Source: Macrostomum hystrix
Taxonomy: Eukaryota > Platyhelminthes > Macrostomidae
DNA: 64,000 nucleotides
Direction: 5' to 3'
Assembly (NCBI GenBank): GCA_950097015.1
Contig: CATNEN010000002.1
Span: forward strand, 4,433,001 to 4,497,000
The notes under the pieces are model-generated. The model did not search any database. It worked only from the letters and a program-made list of their open reading frames with translations, and was not told the origin of the DNA. The position numbers and the translations under genes were made by a program. Position 1 is the first letter of the stretch, and each line of letters starts with the position of its first letter. Of the stretch, positions 35,010 to 47,052 are shown piece by piece.

Positions 35010-35215
35010 ACATGAACTCTGAAGGTCCGCCTTGGAGCAGCAGCTGGACGCTTTGAATGCGGCCATGCTGGGTGCGGCGTTCGGGGTTGGCAACGGCAGC
35101 GAGACCAATGCCTGAGCGCCTGAGTGATGCTGATGCCCTAGATCGGGTGTGACTTTCTGAGTCGTTGGCCCGGAGACGCGACATCCCCCTTTCTGGCCAC
35201 TTTGTGGCTAGCAGC
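35010..35215. other. GC-rich island of unknown nature
   Basis: About 200 bp of GC-rich sequence in AT-rich spacer. A minus-strand frame reads ERGMSRLRANDSESHTRSRA and on for 65 residues, but no motif is recognisable. Its composition resembles the retroelement fragments in this window, so it may be a gag relic; that is a guess. Confidence 0.3.
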
Positions 35216-36252
35216 AGCAGTTCGTTGTTTTTTTGTTATAATTCGGATTGCAGCACCTATTAATAGCAATTCATTTTTTAGCTCTATCGATGTCTTTCCA
35301 GTCCTAAACAAAATTATGCTTCTCGATTTGCAGAGTTTTGATTATTAAGGATTTCAGCCCTCTTAAAAAAGTCAAAGACGATTTTGAAATCTCAATTTTA
35401 GGCAAGAAAACTTTAGCAAAAATGAATTTTTGTCCTTTGATTTTAAATTAGACTTGGATTTAGATTTTGGAGAATGACAATTAGGAAAGCTGCTACCAAA
35501 CCATATGAACATCAACGACAGTCGATCAGACAACTTAACATCCGTTTACACTGAGTCTGAGCACGGGTACACAGGTAAACATTACACAGGTCTTAATGTG
35601 TCTTACGGAATCGCCGATTATGGGTGTTCGACTATGAACTATTTGAAGGGGATCATCCACGGACAGGGATTATTGTTGCATACTGTGATTTAGTCAGTGG
35701 TACACTGTGGATGCGAATTTCATAGTTCTCGCGTTTAGAGATTTTTACTTCTGAGCTAGCTGAGCAACCTAGACTGTTTGTTAAGTAGCCCTGGGACTAA
35801 GGTTTCATTGCTTATTCAGCAAATATTCCTTTGTGTAGCATTTCTATTGGAAGAGAAAGCATACGTCTTTAGTTTGAGCCTCAATTTCCAATGCCTCTGA
35901 ATTTATTAGAGTATTTTTCCTATGAATTTTGCATTCGTAATGATGAAACCATGACTTTACTACGCTGTTTCTCCAAGGCATTTTTATGCTTCAAAGCAGT
36001 CCTGATGTCCGTCTACCTTGCGGGATTAAATAAAATCGGACTTATAAAAGTCAGAAATATTCCTTCACAATTATTGACTGTACAAGACTGCTCACTTAGA
36101 GGCACGACGTCAAACTCTAGAAGGGTGATTAAAGTTACATGCAACAATAAGTTTCAGAGTTTTAACTTTTTCCAACTAATTCCCCACAGACCACACACTA
36201 AAATTAATATATTTTTTTTCTGAGAACCATTGCTTGATTCTTTTCTAAAGCA

Positions 36253-37393
36253 ATGCCATTCAACAAAACTTTACTCGTGATGGTGACAGTTTTTCTGCTA
36301 CTAGTTGCGGCCCAACCTTCAGCATCTGCGGCTGACTCACCCCGGAGAACCTGGTGGTCGAGCCGCGAGAGTCTCTCTGACTACGAGGCTGCGAGGTCGC
36401 TCTCGTCTCTGTCTGAAGTCAACTGCATCGAAGCTGCCACATTTGACTCCGCTGTGCAGCTGGTGGTCTTCAACGCCAGCTCAAGGCTGTGCGCTCACTT
36501 CAGGTGTCGCCTGGGCCTGAGTCACTGCAGGAAGTGCCGCAATGCGAACCAGGGAGCTCAGCGAGTGTGGGTGAGTCAGCTCAGTTCAGTATTTTTAAGG
36601 CACAGCTGTGTTACAAAAAACTTGTTTTACATTCTGCAGATAGCTAGCAATGAGTGTTGGACCATCGTGCAGCACAGGGTGTCCGGCTCGGTGGACTTTT
36701 ACCGCAACTGGACTCAGTACCAGAGCGGTTTCGGTGAAGGACCCGACGGAAACTTCTGGATCGGTATGGTCGCATTATTTAGGAACTTGTTTTAAGTTTC
36801 AAAGATTCAATTATAATTTCGATTCATAAATTATCAAAAGCCAGTCTTCTTCCAAAGTCATGTTTTTGTCCAAGCGATTTGTCAAATCCAAGCTTCACTG
36901 ATCGCTATCGATCATGCCAGTTTGTAAATATTCGTACAGGGAACAACTGATTTGTTATTTTTTCGCAGGCCTGAACTCACTGCATGCTCTCACCGAGTCT
37001 AAAAATAGAAGGCTGCGCATCTTCATGAAGCTGTGGAACGGCACCGGTGAGGGTTGGGCTGAGTATTCCAGCTTCTCCGTGGGTCCCGTGGCAGATAGTT
37101 ACCGTTTGAATTTGACCGGCTTCTCTGCCAGTGCCGGAGTTGGAGACTGTTTCGCTCAAAACAACGGCATGCAGTTCAGCACAATGGACGCTGATCATGA
37201 TCTCTCAGACACAAATTGCGCTGAGAGATTTTTCGGTGCCTGGTGGTTCAGCAGTTGCTTCTGTACGCACCTGAATGGACAGTACAGGGACTCTGACAGC
37301 GCAGTGGGCGGACCGTTCGCTCAAGGAGTCATCTGGTCTGGTTACCGTGGAACCAGCTATTCTTACCTGGAGGCTGAGATGCTGCTTCTTTGA
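36253..37393 (+). CDS. Fibrinogen-related (FReD) secreted protein, copy F2
   Basis: Exons 36253-36570, 36640-36763 and 36969-37393 (phases 0 and 1), 288 residues. Signal peptide [20 protein letters not shown] with likely cleavage after SASA. The N-terminal module repeats the [19 protein letters not shown] ... [15 protein letters not shown] pattern of F1. The FReD domain is complete at its C-terminal half: [46 protein letters not shown] (calcium-site-like DxDxD...NCA), [18 protein letters not shown], and EAEMLLL before TGA. Intron 1 is only 69 bp. Intron 2 is nearly identical to the sequence in front of the orphan exon F5 at 47083, showing recent duplication. Confidence 0.9.
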
Positions 37394-37446
37394 ATCGCAA
37401 TTCAAACAGCTATTTAAACCCAGCTTTGCTCCAATGATTGTGTACA

Positions 37447-37570
37447 ACAGTTCAGTCCAAGGACTAGGAAGTCCACTAAACCAATCCGAATTTACTGCTT
37501 ACCTTAGCTCATGATACGAATGCACTTAGTATCCATGCGAAGCTAGGTGAGCTGGGTCATTAGGGAATTA
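37447..37570 (-). repeat. SINE family B remnant after FReD F2
   Basis: GTTCAGTCCAAGGACTAGGA is the complement of the SINE-B body; GGTGAGCTGGGTCATTAGGG may be its further decayed part. The head is not recognised. Confidence 0.45.
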
Positions 37571-38319
37571 ACGAAGGCTCTCACTAAAAGACAAAGTCTT
37601 TTGAGTCTTGCAGAGTCTTGCAGACTCTGCAAGTTTTCCCCTTTAGCTGGATTCGAAAATCTAACCATTTTCAGTCAGAAGTCACAATGTTCTACCCAAC
37701 TGGGCTATCGCTGAAAAATTCTACATCGTTTGATGTAGTGCTTTAATTGCTTTTTGTCGGCTAAATTTGCAATTCTGTGTTTTCAAAAGACTGTTTAATG
37801 TATAATTCGTAGGATGCTAAAACCTGGCTGAAAATGATTGCTAGCATTCTTTCTCGAAATTTTTTTATTAAAAAAATAATCAATAATTCTTTACTAACCA
37901 ATATATTTATGTACTGCCTTAATTAAATTTATTTTTTTTTCAATGGCTTGGGCCTAGGACTCCACCAGTACAGATCGAGGATGGATTTGATTGACACCTG
38001 CAGCAGCTCAAAGTGAATAACATAGCTCGTATATGGTCTGGGTATCGCGAGCTAGAGGGCTCTTTGAGTTTATGAGTGTCATTTATGAAGTCCTTGATGA
38101 TTATTCAATCACCAGAATTTCATACATTGCTAGTTCTACTGAGACGCGAGTACATTTTATAAAAAACTGCATGTTAATTTGTTTGCTATTTTTATTATAA
38201 CGCATTTTAAACTTCGCTACGGTGATAATAGTACAATGTCTTACGATGAAAAGCACAGGTGTACAGAAATGTGCCTACGGCCATGTGATTTTCAGTAATA
38301 CTATTATACTTTTATTATC
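37571..38319. other. AT-rich spacer, nothing recognised
   Basis: A short direct duplication TTTTGAGTCTTGCAGAGTCTTGCAGACTCTGCAAG lies near 37600; no gene. Confidence 0.4.
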
Positions 38320-38640
38320 TTCCGGGGGTCAGTGGTAGAGCGCTAAACGCGTCTGCCTCTCGCACCAAGGTCCCTGAGCTCGATTCCGCGGCGAGGTCAC
38401 ATTTATTTGAGGCGAAGGCCGCGGAGAGAAGGCTTTTGGGGCTTTTCGTGCAACTTACGCCATTTGAGGGCCAACCTCCAAGGCACAGGAGAGTGTGCAC
38501 TGCCTGACGATGAGAAAGTCAGGGCAGATGTACACACTTGTGTGAGCGTATGCCTGTGCACAGTATCTGTGTACGTATGTGCTCGGGAGTCAGCGGAATG
38601 GGAAAAATTGCCTCGTCGCTGGCTGCGGGTCTCCTCCTTC
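38320..38640 (+). repeat. SINE family A copy
   Basis: Head GGGGGTCAGTGGTAGAGCGC with B box GAGCTCGATTCC, then GGCGAGGTCACATTTATTTG and the usual body; ends near CGCTGGCTGCGGGTCTCC. Confidence 0.9.
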
Positions 38641-39202
38641 AATTATTTTTATTATTCTTCTCTTTCATTTTATTTCACTATTTCTTTCTAGGTTTCTGTT
38701 TAACAATACGTGTTGACTGAGCCGTCGATACAAAAAATATTGCATGGATAAATAGATCGTGGTTAATTTCAAGGAAAAACACGGATGCGTCACTCCGTGT
38801 TCATCAATATCAACACCTGTCATGCCACGACATTCTGCATCAGAATTTTTAACTAGTTTTTCTAAATGCTTTCAGTCGTAGACAGTTCGATTTTATTAAA
38901 AATAATTCAAGCTGTGTCTTCACTGCATCACATACCATTAAGACTTCACGAGTCCGCGATACATGTGTAGTCAGTTAGAGAAAAAACTTTTGACATAACA
39001 ATTAGACAGACTTGTCAATTCTTTTACGTCAATCGTTTCAGTTATCAATTTGCATATAAGTTTAATACATTTTTTGTCAATCGCTTAAAATTAACGCTTT
39101 AAATTAAAAGCCCACATTCTTCGATTAGTGTCGTGTGAATATGCCGTGCCTTGTGTCTGCAGCAGGTGACAAAAGGTGAGATCAGGAATGCTTTGATCTA
39201 CA

Positions 39203-39240
39203 ACAGGGGTAGGCAAACTTATTTGCTGGCGGGCCAAAGA
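39203..39240 (+). mobile_element. hAT-like transposon terminus (single end)
   Basis: CAGGGGTAGGCAAACTTATT followed by GCTGGCGGGCCAAAGAGAGA is the typical start of hAT-superfamily non-autonomous elements (CAGGGGT..GCAAACT, then CGGGCC). The matching inverted terminus was not found before the FReD pseudogene; the 16-bp array begins within 60 bp and may have replaced it. Confidence 0.5.
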
Positions 39241-39291
39241 GAGAACCTAAAAGACGACAGCGGGCCGCATTGACTGTATAAATATGAGATA

Positions 39292-39966
39292 GGGGAGGGA
39301 TTAGACACGGGAGAGATTAGACAGGGGAGAGATAAGACAGGGGAGAGATTAGACACGGGAGAGATAAGACACGGGAGAGATAAGACACGGGAGAGATAAG
39401 ACACGGGAGAGATTAGACAGGGGAGAGATTAGACACGGGAGAGATGAGACACGGGAGAGATTAGACACGGGAGAGATGAGGCACGGGAGAGATTAGACAC
39501 GGGAGAGATGAGACACAGGAGAGATTAGACACGGGAGAGATGAGACACAGGAGAGATAAGACAGGGGAGAGATTAGACACGTGAGAGATAAGACAGGGGA
39601 GAGATTAGACATGGGAGAGATTAGACACAGGAGAGATTAGACACAGGAGAGATGAGACACAGGAGATATTAGACACGGGAGAGATAAGACACGGGAGAGA
39701 TAAGACACGGGAGAGATAAGACACGGGAGAGATAAGACACGGGAGAGATAAGACACGGGAGAGATAAGACACGGGAGAGATAAGACACGGGAGAGATAAG
39801 ACACGGGAGAGATAAGACACGGGAGAGATAAGACACGGGAGAGATAAGACACGGGAGAGATAAGACACGGGAGAGATAAGACACGGGAGAGATAAGACAC
39901 GAGAGAGATAAGACACGGGAGAGATAAGACACGGGAGAGATAAGACACGGGAGAGATAAGACACGA
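39292..39966 (+). repeat. 16-bp tandem array (GAGATAAGACACGGGA)
   Basis: About 42 units. The left half mixes GAGATTAGACAC and GAGATGAGACAC variants; the right half (39680-39965) is nearly homogeneous, a sign of recent expansion. It abuts the 5' truncation of the FReD pseudogene. Confidence 0.95.
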
Positions 39967-39995
39967 GAGCGAAGCTTGGATATTCGGGCGAAATT

Positions 39996-40881
39996 GGCAG
40001 CCAAGCCGCGAGAGCCTCTCTGACTATACGAGGCTGTGAGGTCCGATTCGGCTTTTTCTGATGTCGAGTGTATAACAGCTGCCAGCCGTGGTCCACTGTG
40101 CAGCTGGTGACTTTCAATGTCAGCTCAAGGCTGTGCACTCACCTCAGGTGCCGCATGGGCCTGAGCCACTGCAGGCAGTGTCGCAATGTGAAGTTAGATG
40201 CTCCGGAACTGTGGAGAAGCAGCGAGTGCTGGACCACCGTGCAGCACAGGGTGTCCGGCTCGGTGGACTTTTACCGCAACTGGACTCAGTACCAGAGCGG
40301 TTTCGGCGAGGGACCTGACGGAAATTATTGGATCGGTAAGGTGTATAAATCTTATAACTGTCGCAGTTCGACAATAAAATTTCCTTAGGGATGTCATAAA
40401 GATAAACCTGATATTAAGTTGAAACTCATAGCTAGCCACAAAAACTTTCACCGGCCTGAATTCATTGCCAATCTTACGAAGTCCAGCATTCGCAAGCTCA
40501 GATTTGTGATGAAGCTTTGGAATGACACCGAGGGCTGGGCTGAGTACTCCAACTTCTCTGTTGGTCCTGAGTCTGACAAATACCGACTCAGTGTCTCCGG
40601 CTGCTCCTCCAGTGCTGGCGTTGGAGATAGTCTTGTCAACTCAGGCAACGGTCGCCAGTTCACTACTTTCGATTTCGATAACGACTTGGCGGATTTTAAC
40701 TGCGCTGAATTGTACTTCGGCGGTTGGTGGTTCGACTCATGCTTTGGAACTAACCCGAACGGACAGTACAAGAACTTCTCTGCTGCAACTCGTGGACCGT
40801 ACGCCCACGGAATACTATGGAACTATTACTATGCATGGCTTCAACTATTTAATGATGGAAATTGAAATGCTGCTTATCTGA
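39996..40881 (+). pseudogene. FReD copy F3, pseudogene with intron 1 lost
   Basis: The 5' end is truncated at the tandem array: no ATG or signal peptide, only AGCCGCGAGAGCCTCTCTGA matching exon 1. A frameshift (ACTATACGAGG against ACTACGAGG) follows near 40024. Exon 1 then runs directly into exon 2 (GGAACTGTGG then AGAAGCAGCGAGTGCTGG) with no intron. The exon 2 donor survives (ATCG|gtaagg, 40334), but the exon 3 acceptor is TTCACCG instead of TCGCAG near 40454. A 1-nt deletion lies near 40470 and another frameshift near 40840, before a readable EIEMLLI end. The exon 3 core is open and well kept ([60 protein letters not shown]). Compared with the other copies it lacks the GDC and CFC cysteines. 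Confidence 0.8.
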
Positions 40882-42101
40882 GGCAACTGTAATCGGAGAC
40901 GATACGAGCGACTAAATAATGAGTTGGTTTTCAGCTTACTCTACGAGTACATGTACTGCATTCCAAGGTTACTGGCTAATTAGCTAATTAAGTATAACCA
41001 ATTTATGAATTAATAATACAAAAGTAGATTGGGCGATTATACTAAAATTTAGGTTAAAAAATGTTTTGCGAAAACTCGATCTACAAATGTATTTATAGGA
41101 CCAAGCTTCGAAGCTAGAAAATAAAAAGGCAGATTATAAAAAGTCTTGTCTCAGAGTAGCGTCGTTTCTGTTCTAACTCTAAACATGTTTCGTCTAAAGC
41201 GCTCCCTGCAAATCTTCTGTTATTTTTGTGCTTTTCTGCGTCATTAAGCGCTGTGTTTTGTCCACAGCTGTTAGGCTCTGGAAACACAGCTATATCCTTT
41301 ACTAATTCGACTCGACAATACCTAGGCATGCCCTATTTTCATAGGGTGTTTCTTGGCTTGCAGTATCTCACAGGCCATGCTGTTGTGATTTTCCCAGACG
41401 AAAATACTACAAGATGCACCTCTGTTGTGCGTTTGCGATCATTGTACTTGGAACTTTTCTCTGGAGAACTCTTATTAAAATTGCAACTTTGTGGACAACT
41501 TTTGCAGTGCATGACGACTGATCAAAACTTCATTAGATTTCAAAGAAAGAAATAAAACACGCCTTCGTATTTTTCTTCTGCCCAGGCTCTGCCTCACTGC
41601 CTCTGACTATTGTGAATATTTTAGCTACGACGAAAATTTAGTTTTGTGTCGCACTGCTGGGAAAATTATTGGAAAGCCGACAATGCAGAAAGAGCGCCAC
41701 GTATGCAGGATTGACAACAGTTTAACCAATCGATACTTTACTTAAAGCGCTATGCTCATGGCAACATCCTTTTAGAAAATGAATAATTGATGCATTAGCA
41801 AGAATTTATCTAATATATATAGAATAGAAAGAAAGCGTGTGGAAGTACCTGCCCGCCTCGTTGCTAATTAGACTGACGACTAAATACACACCTTTTTAGA
41901 CATAGGGCATCTGGAAGGAGGTAAATTTACATCATATTGCCGAAATATTTGCGCACTGACTTATTTTTCCCCCAAAAGTTTAAAGTTTTCCAGCAAGTGG
42001 TTTAGCTCGTACACAAAATAATAAATACTTGCAGCCCAACTGTAATGATATTAGCTTTTTTATTTCCGACCCAATCTCATCATCGAACCACCAAGAAAGA
42101 C
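40882..42101. other. Spacer between FReD copies, nothing recognised
   Basis: A 109-codon open frame at 41226-41555 has no motif and lies between AT-rich flanks; it is not called. 41990-42101 is the likely 5' UTR of F4. Confidence 0.45.
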
Positions 42102-43336
42102 ATGCTGCTCAAAGCAGTTCAGTGGCCATCCATTATTCTGCTTCTCGCTGCTTTCCATCAAAGTATTGTGGAGGCCGCCTTAACTCAAAGCGTATGGTGG
42201 TCGAGTCGTGAGAGCCTCTCTGACTACGAGGTAGTCTTCACGAAATTAACCCAGTCTGTTGTCCAATGCACCGCAGCAGCGAGCCGTGACTTCTCCGTGC
42301 AGCTGGTGGCCTTCAACGCTAGCTCAAGGCTGTGCACTCACTTCAGGTGTCGCCTGGGCCTGAGCCACTGCAGGAAGTGCCGCAATGCGAACCAGGTAGC
42401 TCAGCGAGTTTGGGTGAGTGACTGCTCACTAAAGGTCATTGTCATCATAAGCTCATGAGCGAGAATAGTTACTTTCCACTACCTCGTGATATCAATTGTC
42501 TCCGTTGCAGACATCAAGCAGTGAGTGCTGGACCACCGTGCAGCGCAGGGTGTCCGGCTCCGTCGACTTTTACCGCAACTGGACTCAGTACCAGAGCGAG
42601 TTCGGCGAGGGACCCGACGGAAACTACTGGATAGGTTAATTGTTGCTAAATTTTATAAAGCCGCAATCATTTCGCGGTGGGTTTGTTTGGATAAAATTTC
42701 AACTATACCACACTAATAGTTGTTTTATCTGTACATGATGCACACGAATGCAAATGAAAAGACTTGTCTGGGAAAAAACAGTTAGCTCGTACATTATTTT
42801 TATAAGCGTAACATATAACCCAAAATCACTTCAAATATTTGAACCAGCTGCGTATTTTATTGAGCACTGGCTTCAACTACTACAAGGCTTCGATAATTTT
42901 TTACTTTTTGATAGGCCTCAACGCCCTACATGCTCTGACTAGAGTAAAAAACCGCAAGCTCAGGTTCCTGATGAAGATGTGGAATGACACGGAGGGCTGG
43001 GCTGAGTACTCCAGCTTCTCCGTGGGTCCCGAGTCCGACAACTACCGTCTGAACGTGTCCGGCTTCTCAGCCAGTCCCGGAGTCGGCGACTGCTTTGCAC
43101 AGGGTAGCGGCTTGCAGTTCAGCACAATGGACGCAAACCATGATACATCAGCTGGCAACTGTGCTACCTATTTCCGAGGCGCCTGGTGGTTCGCCGCATG
43201 TTTCTGCACCCATCCGAACGGCCAGTACAAGGAAGCTGACGTCGCGATTGGAGGTCCGTTTGCACAAGGAATAATTTGGTCGCGTTTCTATGGCTTCCAC
43301 TACTCTCTCATGGAGATTGAGATGCTCATTCTCTAA
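42102..43336 (+). CDS. Fibrinogen-related (FReD) secreted protein, copy F4
   Basis: Exons 42102-42413, 42511-42634 and 42915-43336 (phases 0 and 1), 285 residues. An in-frame ATG at 42045 would add 19 polar residues; the second ATG is preferred because it places a signal peptide ([21 protein letters not shown]) near the N-terminus. The N-terminal module ([20 protein letters not shown] ... [19 protein letters not shown]) and FReD domain ([72 protein letters not shown]-like C-terminus [20 protein letters not shown]) match F1. The last ~80 coding bases and ~50 bp of 3' flank are nearly identical to F1, suggesting recent duplication or gene conversion. A second exon tail follows at 43386. Confidence 0.9.
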
Positions 43337-43385
43337 GAAAATTGTGGCAAAGCAAGCGACTTTGGAAAAAAGCAAGCTCCTAAAA

Positions 43386-43533
43386 ATTCGCCGCATGTTT
43401 CTGCACCCATCCGAACGGCCAGTACAAGGAATTCGAAGACGCGATCGGAGGCCCGATCGCAACAGGAATCGTGTGGATTTATTTCTCTGGCTCCCATTAT
43501 TCTCGGTCGCATAATGAGATGCTTATCATCTAG
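43386..43533 (+). pseudogene. Duplicated tail of a FReD last exon
   Basis: Starting inside the codon series [20 protein letters not shown], this fragment repeats the last 48 residues of a FReD exon 3 and ends NEMLII before TAG. It begins 50 bp after the F4 stop. It differs from F4 (GPIATGIVWIYFSGSHYSRS), so it derives from another paralogue or has diverged. It has no acceptor of its own. Confidence 0.8.
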
Positions 43534-44147
43534 AATAAAGTACTATGTGGACACACTGATCAGGGTTATTGATAGACCTTAATTCCTTGAGGCTAGACTC
43601 TAGGATTTCCTGGATAGTTTATTCAATCTTGCATTCCTCATTTTCTTGATTCAACTGTGGAGAATTGTTTTTAGCTCTAAAATAACTTATTTAAAATGTT
43701 TGAAATTAAAAGATAAAATTCATAAGCCTACAGTAAAAAAACTAAAAAATCTCAAAAGGAAAACTTTCTAACCAGTACCTCGTACACTGAGCATTGCACC
43801 CTGTACTGTACCTTGTACCCTGTACGACCGACTTGTAGACCAAACGCTGACGAGATGATCTGAGGCTATTAGCTCGTACTATGGCCTTTCCATTTTTTAT
43901 TTTCTGACTCCTTCTGCCGGCCATGGCGGTGGTGATAATTAGACAAGCAATCGGTTCATTGGCACTTTTTTGTCACCAGTGACAACTACAATCAGTGCAT
44001 TGATAGTTATGTTATAGATAGTTATGTATCTGCGAAAACGAAGGCCTGCTTGATGAATGACAACCTTCAATAGAGATGCACATTCTCTATCACAAAATTT
44101 CACATCGTCAAATTTACGATAGCAAATTTTTATAGTTTTATCGCAAT

Positions 44148-44512
44148 GATAATAACAACAATTGCAGGAGCGCTTCGGGCAATGTCACATCATTTGGTGA
44201 CACTAGACCCGCAGCCAGCGAGGAGGCAATTCTACCAATTTCACTGACTCCTGAGCACACACGCACACAGATAGTGTACGCAGGTACACACTCACGCAGA
44301 CGTGTGTACAACTGCACTGACTTTCTCATCGTCAGGCAGTGTACACTCTCACTGTGCCCTTGAGGTTGGCCCTCAAGGTCGTAAATTGCACGACAAGCCC
44401 CCAAGTCTTCTCTCCGGGGCTGCGCCCCAAATAAAAGTGGCCTCGCCGTAGAATCGAACTTAGGGACCTTGGTGCGAAGGGCCACATGTTAACGCTCTGC
44501 CACTGACCGCCA
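44148..44512 (-). repeat. SINE family A copy
   Basis: Reverse orientation, near full length: ATAATAACAACAATTGCAGG at the left, GACCCGCAGCCAGCGAGGAG, and the tRNA-like head (GAATCGAACTTAGGGACCTT ... CTCTGCCACTGACCGCC) at the right. Confidence 0.9.
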
Positions 44513-44934
44513 TAGTTTTATCACATGTTTTTCATACTTTAATTACGTTTATGTGCTGCAGTGAGCTCTGCAGTTTCACTGTAGTTGGCTCGTGCAACTT
44601 TACATAGGTGCACATCGAGGAGCGATCTGCAAGGCCTTGATAAAGGCAGAGCAGAACAATCGGTATCTGCTACTACGTACCATGAGTAGCATGCAAAAAC
44701 TCAGGAGTTTGAGGAAGAATTTTTCTGTCAGGACGGATCGTAGGTAAGTGCTTAAGAATCTACGTCATAAGAACAAAACATTAGTTGGATGTTACTATCG
44801 GGCTTGACTAATATATAGGCCATGTATGTTTATGCCGCCCTATGGATGACTGCAGCTGTGCAGGAAATGTGAGAGCACTTCATCGCAGCTTCCTGGATCG
44901 CGGTTTCATTCTGACGTCTAGGATTCGTTTCACC

Positions 44935-45075
44935 TGTCTGCTGGTATCTATTTTACAGCTAAGTGAATTGAAGCACTAGATAATTAGTTATCTTGCTATC
45001 TTGCTTACACAACCTGAATTCGAACTCCCGACCTTTGAGTGAGAAATCAAAAGCGCTAAATACCAGGCAAAGAGC
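44935..45075 (-). repeat. SINE family B remnant
   Basis: CTGGTATCTATTTTACAGCT, AGTGAATTGAAGCA, then CGAACTCCCGACCTTTGAGT (complement of the tRNA-like B-box region). Confidence 0.65.
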
Positions 45076-46330
45076 TCTGAATGACACTTTAATTGCACTG
45101 AAAGAAATGGCTGTTGCAGGCACTTTTGTCGATGCAAAACACTGGCACTGGCTCCTCACTGCCTCTTTCTCTTCAAAGACTCACATTGTGACAATGCTTG
45201 TTAAGACCCTTTAATGATGCAGTGCACTATGCCACTCCATGAAAGTTTCAAACAAATTTCTAACCTTGTCAACCCGGTGGTGCCCCTTCATTACAATGAA
45301 GCTCAGAAAGAGCTGTCTTTAAAGTTGCGATGCAAAAAACAAAAAATAGGGTTTTTTGTGTTTCCGTCAACATGGAAACCGCATGCCAGTATTGTCGGAT
45401 TCAGCGTGCAGGAATGCCGTTCCCGCACTCTTTCGCGTGCCGGAATGCAACTGTCTATGGTAAAAACGCCATTGAAATCAAGCAGAAAATCAGTGCAGGA
45501 ATGATGTGCGATTCTTGCACTGCAAAGCAAAACGGAACATTAATTATATACCTTTTTGCGTTCTATTTGGGCAAGGACTTCTATATAATAGCATCTGGAC
45601 TGGAAGCGAAGAAATACCCATTACCTCATGAGGCCAGTTTTTCCCCTGCTTTCTATGGAATCTGTCAAATTGGGAAATGCAAGATCGGAAATTCAAATGT
45701 CGGAAATCCAGAGATGTAATGTTAACTGGCTAGTTCCTTTCTTCAGATTATTAATTTATGCTTACGAGTACCTTGAAGCAGCAACGCAAATTCAAATGGA
45801 TTAACGCATATGCAGGTGTGCTTCGAACAATCGGTAACAAACAAAACACGTAGGCAATGGTAACGTAGAATTTGCAGAAGAGTGTTCACAGAGGTCGTAT
45901 TGGCATCAAATGAAAGTTACTTGTCTGTTCTGGCACTGGAAAGTTTGGCCGACTTTCGCTTACTTCGAGCCCCAGCTCCATTACCGTAACGTCCTTGACA
46001 AGATTTTTCATCATGCAGTTGAAAAATGCACAGACGATTCCTTCTTTCACATCATGGCCACCGCGGCACATCGGTGCAATAGATGCTATTATATAGAAGT
46101 CCTTGTATTTGGGCTTTCTTGCGAGCCATTTGGGCAGCGCAGGCAGTGGTCAGCGAGACGAAAGCAGGCACTCTGTGCCATAGACAAAGATAGCATTTGC
46201 TTCTGAATTCGGCAACCAATTTGGGCCCCTTTGCAAGCAATTTCGGCCAGTGGTGGCAGTCAGAGATAAAAAACAGGGGCAGCAATCATGGATGTCACAA
46301 CAGTCAGCAACATAAGCATACTCTGAACGG

Positions 46331-46610
46331 ATGCCGCCTCGCGGTCATTACTTGCGCATATCGGCTGTTGACAGACAGAGGCTGATTGCAGCCTACCAGA
46401 ATGATGCCGACTGGCGACACCTAACGCGCATGCTTGGCATCAAGCGCCAGACAGCAGCCAACATCGTCTGCAATTTTATTGCGCATGACCGAGCAGCCCC
46501 ACTTCCAAAGGGTGGCGACAAGAGGCGTCGACTGACGGAAGGAATGATTGAGGAGATCGTTGACTTCCTGGGATCGCGCCCGACAGCGACAGGAAAATTA
46601 ATTACAGTAT
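46331..46610 (+). pseudogene. DNA transposase N-terminal HTH fragment
   Basis: The frame reads RISAVDRQRLIAAYQNDADW, RHLTRMLGIKRQTAANIVCN, then PKGGDKRRRLTEGMIEEIVD. This is the usual two-part helix-turn-helix start of Tc1/mariner/IS630-like (DDE_3) transposases: an 'EDR..L...Y..G..W...A..LGI...TA..IV' helix block and an 'RGG.R..K.T.EM...I...I...P..T' block. The frame leaves the family after PTATGK near 46600 and the catalytic DDE domain is absent. It suggests an insertion between here and about 47080, where a GC-rich hairpin-like sequence stands. Confidence 0.55.
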
Positions 46611-47052
46611 ATTTAGTTCATTTAAATTCTCATCACGCACACCTCCGTAGCCAGTAGCTTCTCCAACTGTTCATCGGTGCCAATAACCTCCAGTGACAGT
46701 GCCAATACTTCTTCACTCTCTCGCTCGAATTTGCTTTCTGTAGACAAAACGGCTACAGCATCCGCCGAAACTTCACTCACGGTGACGTAGTTCAAATCAA
46801 TTAATGGAGCGCAAAGATTTGGGTCTATGGTGCTAGCCATGTCGATTTCAAATTGGGTTAGATGACTGAGGTGGATCTTTGGTGATTATTTACATGGAGG
46901 GAAAGCTCTATATAAACAAGTTAATTTCACGAAAGTGCAGGAATTCAAATGTCCATGGCTCAACTCTTTTGAAATCTGACGAAATAAAGCTTTCGACGAT
47001 ACTCGGGCTCGTGAGTCTATCTTTGGTTTAAATGTCTATGGTCTCCTATTAG

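Larger units (their letters stand above)
43534..46330. other. Spacer with SINE copies, no gene recognised
   Basis: Contains SINE-A 44148-44512 and a SINE-B remnant 44935-45075. Open frames at 45330-45719 and 45910-46206 lack motifs and are ambiguous in strand. Confidence 0.4.

Noticed and set aside
39605-40138. Minus-strand frames of VSYLSRVLSLPCLISP repeats
   Set aside because: Same artefact from the 16-bp GAGATAAGACACGGGA array.
41226-41555. 109-codon plus frame between FReD copies
   Set aside because: No motif, no splice context and no relation to the FReD exons; length is within chance.
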